The translations under genes were made by a program, and so were the position numbers. Positions 36,618 through 48,162 of a stretch of DNA of 64,000 bases are shown piece by piece (position 1 is the stretch's first letter; the number at the start of each line of letters is the position of its first letter). The DNA is from Augochlora pura (taxonomy: Eukaryota > Arthropoda > Insecta > Hymenoptera > Halictidae): NCBI RefSeq assembly GCF_028453695.1, contig NC_135781.1, forward strand, positions 30,379,640 through 30,443,639, in the 5' to 3' direction. The notes under the pieces are model-generated. The model saw nothing but the letters and a program-made list of their open reading frames with translations, had not been told where the DNA came from and searched no databases.

Positions 36618-37320
36618 GTAAAGGAGACGGTGACGGAGGAGGCTGCCGCGCAAAAGCGATAAGAAAAATTCAGTTAAGTGAAATTCGTTCCTTCGTCGCG
36701 TCGCCGGCCGTGCTGGAAGCAACGCGGGGCCACTTTAGCGAAAGATAATTGCTCCGTCGACTAGAACAACCTTGTAACTGACGTCGCGGTGAAAAGTGAG
36801 TAAGCCCGCGCCGCCGATTATTCCGTCCCCTTTTCAGACCCGGAACACGCCGCCGCCGCCGCTGCCACCCACCCCCGCGCGTTGCTCCCCTTCGACGGGA
36901 CCTCGTTTTCTCTCCTCATAAAGGACGTCCACCCTTAATGAGCGCGCCGACGCCGCGCACCCTCGGCGTCCTTCGCCCCCCCCCCCGGACCCTTCTCCGC
37001 CGGAACAATTCCTCTCGCGCCGGTAAAAATCCCCTCGCCGGCTCGCAGAAATAATAATTCGATTATTAGCCGCCCGGAAATTCGTATTCCTTTCCCGCGA
37101 CGGCCTCTTAGGCTCGTCCTATTCTGCCGACTTCCTAACTGGCCCTAAAAGGGACTCTATTCCCCCCCATCAAAGTATAGAAATGTTACGAGAATTATTA
37201 TTACGTCGCGCTGATTTTGCCACTCCTTTTAAATTTCTGCAACGGGATGCTCGCGTTTGATACATATGCTGTGGAGACTAGAAATTTTTTTACGTTTAAA
37301 AGCGCGCGTTCTTATCGCCG

Positions 37321-37515
37321 GAAGAATATGTGGGTAATTTAATATTATGTTACCGGGACTGAACGTTACTTATATTTTATTTACGAAAGAATCCGTGGGT
37401 AACTGAATATTGTATTTTCTTTACCGGACGCTGCTTGTATTTTATATTTATGAAAGAAAATGCGGGCGATCGGATATTGTATTACTGTTACTGAATATTA
37501 CTGAAAATTATGTTA
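37321..37515. repeat. About 65-base tandem array, three units
   Basis: Units begin near 37321, 37385 and 37452. Each contains GAAAGAAT or GAAGAAT, a GTGGGTAA-like word, an AATATTGTATT-like word, a TTACCGG-like word, and (in the first two) a TTATATTTTAT or TTGTATTTTAT tail. The third copy is the most diverged and ends in TTACTG repeats. Confidence 0.7.
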
Positions 37516-39545
37516 CTGTTACTATTATTACCACGAGTGATATTACTTTATTCTGTATAGATATAAATATCCATTTCTAAAGTATAGACACGCCAGAGAC
37601 ATTTTTTTTATCGATTAGACACTTTTTCATAATTATATTTCTCATGCTATATGAATCAATTGTAATAAATAAGTGTTTCCCACAATTTCTAGCGAACCGA
37701 TTTTTCTAACAACGGAAGAGAATTAAAACTGTCCGAGTTAATATTAAAAAGTTCATCGACCTTCATCGTTTGCATAGAAAACTGTAAATTTCGTCGAGCA
37801 GAAAATCCGTCGCGTTAAACCGAACGATTTCACCTCGTCGCGGAAAGTGGGATCGGTGTCGAGGGTCTTATCAGATCGACCGGTAGATCGTCGCGTTAAC
37901 GCAAAAATAATAATTAGGTTATTATCCGCAGACGTGCCCGGGGGCTGATTAAGCTAGGTGAAATTGTGCCTCGTCTCGGCTGTGCTGGAAACTTGGCCCG
38001 TAAAAAGCTCCTGGAAAGAAAGTTCCCTCGTAAAGACACCCTTTTCCCGGGGACCGGCCTCGCATTGGATGACCAATTACGTGTAATTAACATACGTACG
38101 GCGAGCGTACGGGAAGTTCCGAGTGTTCGCGCGAGTACAACTGCACCGGCGCATGGAACTTTATCGGAGTTAGTGAATTAAAACCGGGCGAAATGAGATC
38201 GGTCGAATTTACGATTATCGGAACGGCGCCCGCGAGGAATCGTTAAGGGTGAGTAAGATCTTGCAGCGGCCCTTCGTCTTCTGCGTCGCGGTAACTGAAT
38301 TCTTTCCGCGATTCGTGGATGTCGTTCGCCTGGACGCGAATTTTCGTTCGCATGCCAGTTCTCGCGGTTTTAGTATAGTTGGAGCGGCAAAGGCGTCGCG
38401 GCTGGTGCGACGGAGCAGCAGTTCGGTACCGACGGAGAACGCCGGAAACCGCGGTCGCATGCGGAACAAGCGGTACGTGGCAGCGCACGCCACGCATGTA
38501 AATGCCGGGGGCCGCTCATTGTATTTGTTACATCGAGATAAAACTCGGCGACGTGTAACGCTGTGCAAATTGCCGGCGGCCGAAAGCGCGGCTCGCGTTT
38601 AACCCCCGGATATATTTAAACAGTTCCTAATAAACGCCCGGTCCGTGTCGCGCGCGCGCGCACACCGGAGAACGCCCCGACACCGCCGTAGCAATCTCGG
38701 CACCTCCTGCACCGAAAATCCTCTCAAAAATCCCCCTCGGAGCTGCTCCAACGCTGAGCGAAATATTTTTTCAAAAGATATCTCCGGCTACCAGCGAACA
38801 TTTCGTCAGGGTTCATCAACTCGACCCCGGCCGTGTGTCATTTTTTATTTTCCGGATTCCCGGCGACAGGGCGGGCCGCGATTACTTTTACGACCAGCGG
38901 GTCCGCGCTACGTGATCCAGCGGCTGCGATTTGAAACGGTGTCAAGACTGATGGAATTAGAGTGGCATTGGCACGCTGCTTTTGATCTGCCGAGATTGCC
39001 TTTATTTTCCACTGGAAGGGGTGTGTAAGGTCCAAGATAGATGTAGTTTCTGTGTATCGGAATTAAAAACAGGAATAAGAAAGAAAGATTTTGTACGTAA
39101 ATTAATGATTTAATTTTTTAAATATCACATTTTTATTCGTTAAAATGTAGCGTTGGTAATAGCAATGATTAAAATTATGCATATTTCTATATGAAAGGAC
39201 GGGGGATTTGGGTTGAAAACAGCTTTCATTATTTAATTGAAAACATTAACAAATTACTAATTTTCTCACGGAAATAAATAATTTTAAAAACGTCTGAAAA
39301 ATTTAGATATATTAATTTCTAAATGGTATTAACAACTAATTCGTACGGATTTATTACTATTGTATTAACTAACAGTAGCAGACGAGATCGCCGAGACCTA
39401 CGGTACACTTCATTAGTAAGATGAGTCCTTTAGGCCCGAGGCAATGTCTCGCAACGGGTTTCTCCTCGGCAAACAATTACTTCCCCAGATTGTTCGGAGT
39501 TGAAAGAAACTAGAAAAATGGCGCACGCGACTGCCGACGACACCC
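37516..39545. other. Non-coding sequence, no gene seen
   Basis: AT-rich to 37790, GC-rich at 37800-39000, AT-rich to 39400. Frames at 38215-38602 are open on both strands over more than 100 codons. No recognisable domain, splice-flanked exon or RNA gene was found. Confidence 0.5.
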
Positions 39546-39800
39546 TTAACCCTTTCGGTACAACTACCAGATATATCCGGCGTCCATGCGACGACCGGTA
39601 TAAATAACAGAATTTTATATCCCTTAATATTAAAGCTGGAAGCAACACTTTTTGTTTAAAAAAAAAACACTGTTTTAATAATATTTATTTAACGCTTAGG
39701 ACAATCTTTATATAAAGGAAGACTGACCATATGTGAATTTTCGGCGCCTTGTACAGCGAGAGTGTCATGGCGAACAGAGTGCTCCCACCGAAGGGGTTAA
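39546..39800. mobile_element. TTAA-type element, family E
   Basis: 255 bases bounded by TTAA. The left end is TTAACCCTTTCGGTAC; the complement of the right end is TTAACCCCTTCGGTGG, one mismatch over the first 14 bases. The ends differ from families A and B after CCCTTT. The interior has a run of ten A and no coding capacity. Confidence 0.65.
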
Positions 39801-40771
39801 ACCAAGTTTCGAGACAAGTCCGAGGCTCTCGGACGAAACCGATGCGAGGCGGCCCGATCGCAAACCGGACGCCCTAATTTACCGCCGGTAGCCGACGAAA
39901 ATGGCGGCGATGGTTTCCGCGGGAGCCAGACCAGGTCTGAAATATTTCCACTTACGTCGAAAGCATCGTGCCCGGCATACGGCCGCGCCGGTTCCGCAGG
40001 AATATAGGCGCGCCGCCGTCTAGGAAGGAGCTGTTCCGCAGGGGATATCTGGATGTATGAGCAGCCCGGGGTCTGGGTTAGGTCTGCGAGACCCGTTTGA
40101 TTGGTACGAGTATCACGCTCGAGGCATAACCGACTGACTCCTCGATCCATTCCCATCCTCGGGGCCATCGTTCCGCGACCACCCTCTGGCTCGGGCATCC
40201 CTTATCCGTAATTTATACTTTCAATTTACTCGTGCCGGAAGGTTCGGGGAGGGGAGGGGGGAGGGGCGACGGAGGAGGAGGAAGGTGGGGGGGCTATCCT
40301 GCTCGAAACTTGACCGGCTTAATGGACCCAATCGAAACGGCGCTCTTTTTCAATCTCACACTCTATCGGAATCGTTAACGTCACCGTTCGTCCTCCGGCT
40401 TATCGTATATAATTCAGCGGATAAGCGGCCGCGATTAGGGGGAGGGTCCGCGTCGTAATTAAAATTTGAGACGCGAGGAAAATTGCGTCCGTCACTCGGC
40501 CCGGAATTAGGTAAAACGGAGGACAACGCGATTACAGTCACCGCCGGCGTGGTATACGTTCGAGTATAAATGGCGAGCTGCGAAACCGTGACTTTAGGGT
40601 CTGGTTAATTGGATCGCTTTATTTTTGCCACGCAGAAGAGACCAACCAGACGTTTGCTAGATTAACCCATTAGCACTTTGTCTGCCGCGTGAGCCAGATT
40701 CGGCCGAGGCAATTGTTTGCTCGGATTAAATTGTACGGGGTGACCCGAAAGCTCGTAACTGGGGAGAGAGG
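39801..40771. other. Non-coding sequence, no gene seen
   Basis: GC-rich, with a G-rich purine patch at 40237-40292. A lone terminus TTAACCCATTAGCACTTTG occurs at 40672 without a visible partner and may be the remains of another TTAA element. Confidence 0.45.
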
Positions 40772-41039
40772 AGTTCCTGCGGTTATTCGAAGCAACTTTT
40801 TCCTTGGCGAAAATGCAATGGGTGGCTTTGTTTCCGAGTTATTGATGGGGAAGTGTGGCCAATGAGAGGCGAGCGCGGCTGACGCGAGGCGGCCGGGCCA
40901 GTGGGGAGAACTGGGCGGCGTCATCTTGTTCACTCGACGAGGTTATTATTGGTCAGGGTTTTTCGCTAATAACTCGTTAACGATGCCTTGGAGAAAAATT
41001 TTGTAAAGGAAAAAGTTACTCCAAATGACGTCAGGAACT
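40772..41039. mobile_element. Family C hairpin element, second copy
   Basis: Outer ends AGTTCCTG and CAGGAACT face each other. Inner arm words CAACTTTTTCCTT and AAGGAAAAAGTTAC, and CCGAGTTATTGATG and CTAATAACTCGTTAACG, pair with some loss. The arms align with those of the copy at 16466-16748 but are more diverged from each other. The loop is GC-rich and contains GAGAGGCGAGCGCGGCTGAC. No coding capacity. Confidence 0.65.
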
Positions 41040-41566
41040 TCTTAATTACGAGTAATCATTTTGTAATAATAATTTTAATATTACAATATCTGTTACAATA
41101 TTTCAAAGCTATTTAATCTTGAGAAAATAATCGCCGTGATAGAATATGGCTACTTAATTTTAATTCGACCGGAGAATAAAGATTAAAACATTTTTGAGAT
41201 CGTTCACACGGCAATCAACATGTAAAATGATCTTCGAAATGGAAGAACGTTGTCTAAAAATCGACTATCGCTTTTCTATTATTGGATGGTTGGCCGAGTG
41301 ATCCAATTTTGTCATTCCTAACGTATTTATGACTTATTTCCGAAAGCGCGGAAATCGAAGTCACGCGCACTTCCGTCGAAGGAGTATATCGCGCGCGCGA
41401 CTCTCGCGGGCTAGTCGCTCGAACGGTTAAATCGCTCGAGGTATCGGGAACGGTATTCATTCCACGCTTGTTTTGACACAGTTTCGACTAAGTTCCCGGA
41501 AAGGTGGGGAGCTTAAGTAAAGCGCCCGGGAGTTTCTAAAACGGTTCGGAACGTTAATATTTCCAA

Positions 41567-41601
41567 ATATATATATATATATATATGTATGTATATATAT
41601 A
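41567..41601. repeat. (TA)n microsatellite
   Basis: About 20 bases of AT repeat, then GTATGTATATATATAC. Confidence 0.85.
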
Positions 41602-41989
41602 CGTCCGTTAACTGATTGCGTTCCGCGGTTTATTCAGGTTCGCGGGCCGCGTGGAAATGAACTCTCGGCGCGAGCGAGAGGCTCCGCGACACGGTAACGG
41701 TCCCCGAATAGAAACGAACACCGGCGGTGGTTCGTTCGTTCGTCTGCCGGGTGACATCCTACGGAGCATCAATCCGATCTCCATCATTCCGCTACAGAGG
41801 GAAATCTCGGGAGCCGTAGACCCCGGGTATTGTGCATTATCGGATCACGGCGCGATCGAAATCGACGTCGGGAACAAGTTTCCGCGCTGATAAAATATTC
41901 AGCGCGCGTCATCAGCCTCCGGCTGGAAAATTAGATTCGTCCGGAGTTGGAAAACCACCATTACTATCGGCCGGGGCCAAAGTAATCCG

Positions 41990-42012
41990 AGAGAGAGAGA
42001 GAGAGAGAGAGC
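41990..42012. repeat. (GA)n microsatellite
   Basis: About 23 bases of GA repeat in GC-rich sequence. Confidence 0.85.
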
Positions 42013-42561
42013 GGAGCCGTCGCGAGACCGGACCGACGTTTATATTTTTAGTAAAATTCCGCCGGCTCTAGCCGCCCGTCGACTTTACCGCGAATTAAGG
42101 ACATCAATTTAGAGGCTGCGATCTGTCCCGCGATAATAAACGATTCTCGTGAAATATAAAAACAGTCTCTATTGGCCGACGGGAAAATGGTCGAAGCACG
42201 TTTTTCGTTTAAACATTCGCGGCCGTCGATTGACAGTCTTTTCCCGCGTTCTTCAGAGTCGCCTCCCTTTTCTCGAGAGGAAGGAAATATTGTTGGTAGC
42301 TAGCGATCTATGGGAGGGCAGCCGAATTTATGGGGACAGGCTGGCGGGCCTGAAAGTCCGGGGATCCATGTTGTTTCCTCGTAAATATGGATACCAGTCG
42401 CATTTGCGGCGCGCAATAGGCTGGAATTGGCAGTCGCGTCCCAAGAAATTTACAAGAATTGGGAAAAAAGGGCGACCCATGCGTCATGGCGTTCAGCGAG
42501 ATAGTGTTATAAGAATTAATATCTTATAAGCGGTTTGGGTAGGACGATGGATTTACTGAAG

Positions 42562-42629
42562 AATAGGTTTTCAAGTATTTTATAAAATACTGTTTAAAAT
42601 AATTTTTATAAAATACTGGGAAACCTATT
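42562..42629. repeat. Inverted repeat with 25-base arms
   Basis: AATAGGTTTTC...TATAAA at 42562-42586 pairs with 42605-42629; two mismatches were seen over the 25 positions. The loop is 18 bases. The arm itself contains TATTTTATAAAATA, a nested palindrome. It may be a very small foldback element or an end of a larger one. Confidence 0.65.
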
Positions 42630-43119
42630 ATTTTTAAAATACTAACTATTTTAATTATTTAGTATTTTAGTATTTACTTACTAGTATTTCTGTACTTTTT
42701 CCAGTGTGTCATACATTTAACAGAATCACCGGTAATCACCAAATTAAAATTAAAAAATTAAATTATATTATATCAAATACACTTTAAACTTTAAATCCTA
42801 ATAAAATCAATAAAAACAACAGATCACCTTACAAACTAACTTCCCAAATAATTCCACCATGCAATCACAGGTAACACAGCGATTAAAGCATTAAAAAATG
42901 TGTAATGTACATCTCGACTGATAAGGAACATTACTTCCGTTTCTCCGAGGAATGCGAACACGAAGAACGGAAAAATCGTCGCCCGGTTTCGATTTGGTCG
43001 CCGTCGGGTAATCGATGTTCAAAGGGCCTCGTTTTCAGCTGTAATTAATAGAGCAACGGATCCGTCACGCAGGCTCTCTTTGAGGAGTCTTGGCGTCCCT
43101 GTTCGACGATAGCGGATCG
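42630..43119. other. Non-coding sequence, no gene seen
   Basis: AT-rich to 42910, with repeated TAGTATTT words at 42658-42688, then GC-rich. No coding signal was found. Confidence 0.45.
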
Positions 43120-43129
43120 TTCGACGCGA

Positions 43130-43232
43130 GTTTCAAGGCAGTTTCAGTGTCAGCTCGTTCGATGCCGACGCGCTCGGTGTTCGCGCGTTCTCATCCGCAG
43201 CCGCACCCGCACAAAGAGTGAGCGAGTGGGAC
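43130..43232 (+). promoter_or_regulatory. Possible core promoter upstream of a GA tract
   Basis: TTTCAGTGTCAGC at about 43143-43155 contains a TCAGT initiator word, the form preferred at insect transcription starts. It sits in CpG-rich sequence about 90 bases before a long GAGA tract. There is no TATA box at the expected distance, the downstream promoter element is not convincing, and no coding exon follows nearby. This is a motif-level guess only. Confidence 0.2.
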
Positions 43233-43233
43233 C

Positions 43234-43297
43234 GAGAGAGCGAGAGAGAGAGAAAGCGACAGGTAGAGAGAGAGAAAGAGAGAGAGAGGGAGATAGC

Positions 43298-43331
<34 letters not shown>

Positions 43332-43361
43332 CGGAGAGAGCAAGAGAGAAAGGGAGAGAGA
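43234..43361. repeat. Long interrupted (GA)n tract
   Basis: About 128 bases of GA-rich purine sequence with AAAG, GGAG and GCGA interruptions, the longest GA tract in the window. Charged Arg/Glu/Lys frames across it are artefacts. Confidence 0.9.
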
Positions 43362-44037
43362 ATGGTTCTCTCTGGTGGTTGTCAGGCGCAGAACAATCTC
43401 TCCGGCTGGCGGCGTCTTCCCTTTAATAGAGCGGCACTTTGACGTCTGCCGCTAATCCGAATTGTTGCGCGAGCAGCCGGGACAACGCTCGCGACTCGGT
43501 GATTTCCGATGAAACGGCATTGCCGCGTTACATGCGGTAATAATTGCGTATAATGGCGCCGATAACAGTCATTGTCGCGCGGCTGCATTGTCGCGTCCGT
43601 GCCCGCGGTGCCAACAATGGGCCGGTCTACCCGCCGTAGCCCCGCTTCCACACGGTAATTTTAAATGTTCGACCGGTGTTAATTTTCCGTGCAATTTTGA
43701 GATTCCTCTCCTCTCGCCAACCCGCCCCCGACCTGTCTCTCTGCCGCTTTCACCGTTGTCGAACCATGTTGCGGCAACTTTTGTCGCCAATATCGTCACA
43801 ATCCCCGTTGCCGAAAATTATCCGATAATATTTTATTTATTTATCAAGGCGTCGCGGTCGATAAATCAAAATTTTGTTTACGCGCAACATAATGTAAATA
43901 TTTCAACGCTACCGCGCGCGCGGCGTTCACTTAATTTCAAATATCTCGCGAGTTTTATCATAATAATTTCACGGTAATGTAAGTAACGTTTGTATTAGTC
44001 TATTTGACCGATCGAAAACTGTTTTCCCACGGCGGTT
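43362..44037. other. Non-coding sequence, no gene seen
   Basis: GC-rich, becoming AT-rich after 43800. A 129-codon plus-strand frame (43588-43977) is unrecognised and is overlapped by minus-strand frames. Confidence 0.45.
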
Positions 44038-44181
44038 GCATTTTATATCACTTAACGCATATGAAATAGAATTTCTGTAATGTAACAGGTGTACATTTAG
44101 CAGCTTCGTAAATGCGAACAAATTTCGTTGGAATAACTTTTAATGGCAACTTAGAGTCATCAATCGAGCGCAAAGGGTTAG
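44038..44181 (+). mobile_element. Family A TTAA element, left-truncated
   Basis: The right end ATCGAGCGCAAAGGGTTA matches family A with a damaged final A. Inside, GCATATGAAATAGA, GTAACAGG and TTTTAATGGC align with the middle and right of complete copies. The left terminus is missing. Confidence 0.55.
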
Positions 44182-44905
44182 CATTTTTAATAGTAAATTA
44201 TTGTAGATTTTTTCGGTTTCTTTCTAATTTCTCGCCTCTCGAATGATAGAAAAGATAAGGGACGAAACGGAGCAGGAGACGCGAAGAGCGACGACAAAAT
44301 GGCGGAAGGTGTAAGAAAAGTATCCGACGATGTTTCTCACCTAGAGTCTAAGAAGAGGCAGACGGCCGCTCAAAGAAAGATTTTCTTTGTGTCTGGCATA
44401 GATTTCACCTCTCCGTAGCGAAAGCAAAAATCGCGCGATTCCCTGCGATAACCATACTGCCGGAAGTGTACTTTTAATTAATTCCCCCATTATGACTTTG
44501 AGGGAGAGCCCGGTCTCCCGGCTCTCGCGCCGACACTTTTTCCTATCTTCGGGGGAGATTTAAAGGAAACACAAGGGAGATTCAGAACAGAGATCCTGGC
44601 GGCCGGTTCATTCTTTATAAACCTGTCGGTACACCCGGCTGCATTAAGAGCGGATCTCTCGCAATTAATATAACGAACGGTGAAAATAGCGAGCGCGACT
44701 GTTAAAAATGGATCGGCCGGAAGCTAATTACTGTAAGCGAGTCGGCAACTTTTTTGGCGGACAGCGAATGAAAATATTATAAACGCGTTTTAAACGGCCG
44801 GGCTCGTTTCGCGGGTTTACCTATTCGCATCGGCTTTAATCACAATTGCACTCGCGGAAGTTGTTTACACATATTTCACGCACTTTGCTGTACTAACAAT
44901 TGTTA
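44182..44905. other. Non-coding sequence, no gene seen
   Basis: Mixed to GC-rich, with AAGCTAATTA and GCAATTAATATAA words and no feature that can be supported. Confidence 0.45.
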
Positions 44906-45226
44906 TTAACCCTTTGCACTTGGGACATCGTCAAAGTTTTGATTTAAAAAATTGTTAAAATAGTAACTGTTGTATGAGTCACAAGACTCGGTTTCATATG
45001 CATAAAATATACACTATTATAGCAAAATAAAATTACTATGAATCGAAAAAATTATTTTAGATTTATAGTTCGAGTGTAGAGCGCATCATCATTAAATAAT
45101 ATTTTATCTATTTTATTTAATATGAAATGTATTTAATATTCAAAAAAATATATAACAACACCGCAATAATGGATAGCAAATTATTGATAGCTATGACAAT
45201 CGATTCACCGCTCGGTAAAGTGTTAA
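44906..45226 (-). mobile_element. Family A TTAA element
   Basis: 321 bases from TTAACCCTTTGCACTTG to a diverged right end GGTAAAGTGTTAA. The palindrome TGAGTCACAAGACTC (44975-44989) followed by CATATGCATAAAATA reads as the reverse complement of the middle of the plus-strand copies, so this copy is inverted. It is longer than most copies, and the right terminus has several changes. No coding capacity. Confidence 0.65.
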
Positions 45227-45588
45227 CATCGCATCCAGTATAAATTTATGTATAATATCGTCTATAGTCAAGCACGGAGTAATATTTTAAATAATCGCCA
45301 CCGCAATGACGGATACGAGAACGAATTAATTCAGCGTGGTTTCCGAGCGCGCCGGGCGCAGAAGTAAGGACATGGTTCATTAAATTCGCTATCGTTGATC
45401 AGCGGGGCGGCCGACGCGGCTATCGGAACGGATCAGGAATGAAATATAAACTCCGATCTTGGCGTGCGGACAATTAGCCGCAATTTTCTGTCGTCTCGAT
45501 GCCGGCGCGACCATTTTTCAGCCGTTTATCAAGCTCATCGGGTTTCGCGGAATTCTCGCGCGTGGCTCTATTAATTTTCCCCGCCTCC

Positions 45589-45616
45589 GCCCCTGCCCCC
45601 TGCCCCCTGCCCCCCT
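45589..45616. repeat. C-rich 7-base tandem repeat
   Basis: Three to four units of TGCCCCC. The complementary strand has four groups of five G, matching the quadruplex pattern. Confidence 0.75.
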
Positions 45617-45989
45617 CGGCGGCGACGGCCATTTTCGCCGCGCCGAAATTCGGCGACACATTTTCGTAATTCATCGCCGGTGGTGATTTATGGCCGCGGA
45701 ATGGGCGGCTGTCTGCTCTAGCGCCACGTCTTCCGAGGAGTTCGGTTTACCCCCATCCCCCCGCCCCCCCCGTACACCGCCGTCGCCCTTTCCCGTACCC
45801 GATCCCCCGTAGACCGCGGCGCGACGAGACGCGGCAACTATATTCGTCTAATAAACATTATGGAAAGCGGCCGGGATGATGCACGGCTGCAGTTAAATTA
45901 CTTTAATCCGCTCTAAAGGGGGAACGCGACCCGGCCGTTGTTGCGCTCCGCTGGCAAGATAAAGGGCTGTTACACCCTCTCCCTTCCAC

Positions 45990-45997
45990 CCTCTCTC

Positions 45998-46029
<32 letters not shown>
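45990..46029. repeat. (CT)n microsatellite
   Basis: About 40 bases of CT with one TAT interruption. Confidence 0.9.
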
Positions 46030-46358
46030 GAGTGAAAAATTTTTCGGGGACGCGGATGCGCGCCCGCCGATTACGAGACTTTGATTAATCTCGGAGCCAT
46101 ATTTCCCGGCTCGCAGTCGCGTTCGTCTTCTCGACGGAGTCACGCCGGTCTACTATTTCCTCGAAATCTCTTCGAAATGCTTCGTCTCTGTTTGAAAATG
46201 AATTTTTAAGCAGTAATTAGGGATCGCTATTTCTCGGAACGTTCACGAGCAAGTGAAAAATATTAAATACGACGAGAAGTTTATATCAAAATATTGGCTA
46301 GATATCTGATATTACTTATATATGGTATTTTTGACTTGCAAAAATGATGTTTAAGTTC

Positions 46359-46500
46359 CTAACCCTTTGCACTCGAAGCTGGAAATTTGATATAAAATTT
46401 CTGGCTTATAGCATTTTCATTGTGTGCAACAAAGTGCAGTTTTATGCGTTCTAAATTAATTCTTGCAACTCGTAGCAACAGTTTTGCTGCTCGCAATAAA
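46359..46500 (+). mobile_element. Family A TTAA element, right-truncated
   Basis: The left end CTAACCCTTTGCACTCGAAG is nearly consensus, with the first TTAA base changed or lost. TGGCTTATAGCATTTTCATT and TTATGCGTT align with complete copies. No right terminus is found before 46760, so the end is approximate. Confidence 0.6.
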
Positions 46501-47744
46501 CACTATATTATTACAAACGAACACTAACTAATATTTAAAAAGGCTAACTTAAAGATTACGATATCAAACAAATAATTTGTATGTAGGATAGATAATAAAA
46601 ATGTTCAGTCTTTAAGCAAAAAATTAATTTAAAATACAAACGTATCAAATAACTAAAATAGCAATATATACCTTGAAACAATACTTTTATTTAACATATT
46701 AATTCACAATGATACCTATAATATATTTTAAATTATTTACAATATTATCTTTTCTTACAGATTTTACGTATTGGTTGAGAAACGAAATCAATTAAAAGCT
46801 CGAAAGAGGTCTTCGTTTCCCCGATACAATTCAATTTTAGAACAGCGCTGGTATATTCAGACGTATGAAAAGTTCGTAGATCTAAAAACGAAATAGCGGA
46901 TCGTTTATCGCGGAAGGAAGCCGGCGCGGTTCCGGGGATCGATTCCATCGAAAGCCGTGGGAACCGTGAGCCCGGGAACACGACGCCTCCGGAAATTTCG
47001 GATGCAACGGCGAGAAGCGGGACGATATACAAACGGCAACAACGCTTCTCCTTCCCCTCCACCGTTTGTCCGAACTTATCGCGTTTATTTATCGGGCCGA
47101 GTCATTTAACCGGGCGTTTAATTACAAAGGCGAGAGCGCATTAGTACCGTTCCATCGGACAGGTGGACGGCGCACGCCCCGGCATATTTCGGAAACAGGA
47201 GAACTAATTTTCCCCGCAGCCATCGATCCTCCTCCCCCCGTGGAACACGCTGTCTTCTCGTCGATTTCGAAGGCGTTTACAAGCGATGCAATTGAAAACT
47301 GCGATAAATCAAGATTAAGATCGGCTCGACTTTAATTAAACTTACTTCGTTAAGGGACGGGGCGAGGGCGAAGCGGGGGAAGAAGAGAAAAAAAAATGTA
47401 TTTCTCACGCAGCCGCGGAGAGCCCCGGTCCATCAACCGCCCGGGGGCTGGAATACTTCCGGAACGAGCGAGGGGCGGGGCGGGGCGGGGGGGGGGGGGC
47501 AATTAAATTCTAATTGAAAAGCCGCCGCGCCGATTCCGAATTATAATTTGTAATCGCGGCGGAATTATTCAACCCCGGGATTATTCGAGCCGTCTGTTAT
47601 ATTCTTTTTGGGGGTGGTGAGGTGGCAAAAAATTCGCAGATTTCGACGTGACTCGAACTGAAGCCAGTTTCTCGAAGCTATTTCTTTTGTTTTGAAAAAT
47701 CGAGCTCGACTCGAGGATGAACCATTTACGAAATTGCCGAAGAC
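46501..47744. other. Non-coding sequence, no gene seen
   Basis: AT-rich to 46780, GC-rich at 46890-47580. A 105-codon minus-strand frame (46745-47062) has no recognisable domain. It includes the G-rich run listed separately. Confidence 0.45.
47472..47499. repeat. (GGGGC)n and poly-G run
   Basis: Three GGGGC units run into 13 consecutive G. This fits a G-quadruplex pattern on the plus strand. Confidence 0.85.
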
Positions 47745-47810
47745 AACTTGTTGCGCTACTCGAGCAGATCATTCAAAGTATTAGCACACCCCTGCCCCAT
47801 TGTCTCTCCG
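47745..47810. repeat. 131-base repeat, copy 1
   Basis: AACTTGTTGCGCTACTCGAG followed by CAGATCATTC and a CACCCC-rich tail matches two later copies at 48658 and 48789. Only this right-hand portion aligns clearly. It is separated from them by the family A elements at 47839-48598. Confidence 0.65.
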
Positions 47811-47838
47811 TTCCACTGTCCCACTTTCCAACTAACGT

Positions 47839-48162
47839 TTAATCCTGTGCGCTCGAGACTGTTTTAACTGAAGAATGAAGACATTTGTTTCAAGCTATAG
47901 TACTTCCATTTTGTATGATTCTTTTTATTCGATTCATCTGAACTGTTAACAATTTGGCGACTGGGAATTTTGTCGTAAACATTTTGCTCAATGTTACATT
48001 TTCGTTTCTATGTCGATTTTACTAGTTTTATTAATCACGAAAGATATTTGATATTTAACAAATTATATAATAACACTGAAACTTACGGTAGTGCAATCTA
48101 ACACATTTATCTCAATAATAGATATTAAATTATTAGTTATAATTATAAGTGCAAAGGGTTAA
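47839..48162 (+). mobile_element. Family A TTAA element, abutting the next one
   Basis: From TTAATCCTGTGCGCTCGA to AGTGCAAAGGGTTAA, 324 bases. The GAAGACATTTGTTTCAAGC and TTCCATTTTGTATGATT words match the copy at 17738-17967, making these two a sub-group. The right TTAA is also the left TTAA of the next copy. Confidence 0.7.

Larger units (their letters stand above)
33421..37320. other. Non-coding sequence, no gene seen
   Basis: Alternating composition: AT-rich at 33420-33900, 34720-35200, 35580-36230 and from 37190; GC-rich at 34020-34700, 35200-35560, 36330-36540 and 36640-37160. A C run lies at 36976-36986. At 33696-34070 both strands are open for about 120 codons, but both frames start at TTG rather than ATG. 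No domain is recognisable. Confidence 0.5.
41040..42561. other. Non-coding sequence, no gene seen
   Basis: AT-rich to 41250, then GC-rich with two microsatellites. Short plus-strand frames at 41650-42070 and 42149-42529 carry no recognisable domain. Confidence 0.5.
45227..46358. other. Non-coding sequence, no gene seen
   Basis: GC-rich at 45330-46180 with several C-rich groups, AT-rich afterwards. No recognisable gene. Confidence 0.45.
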
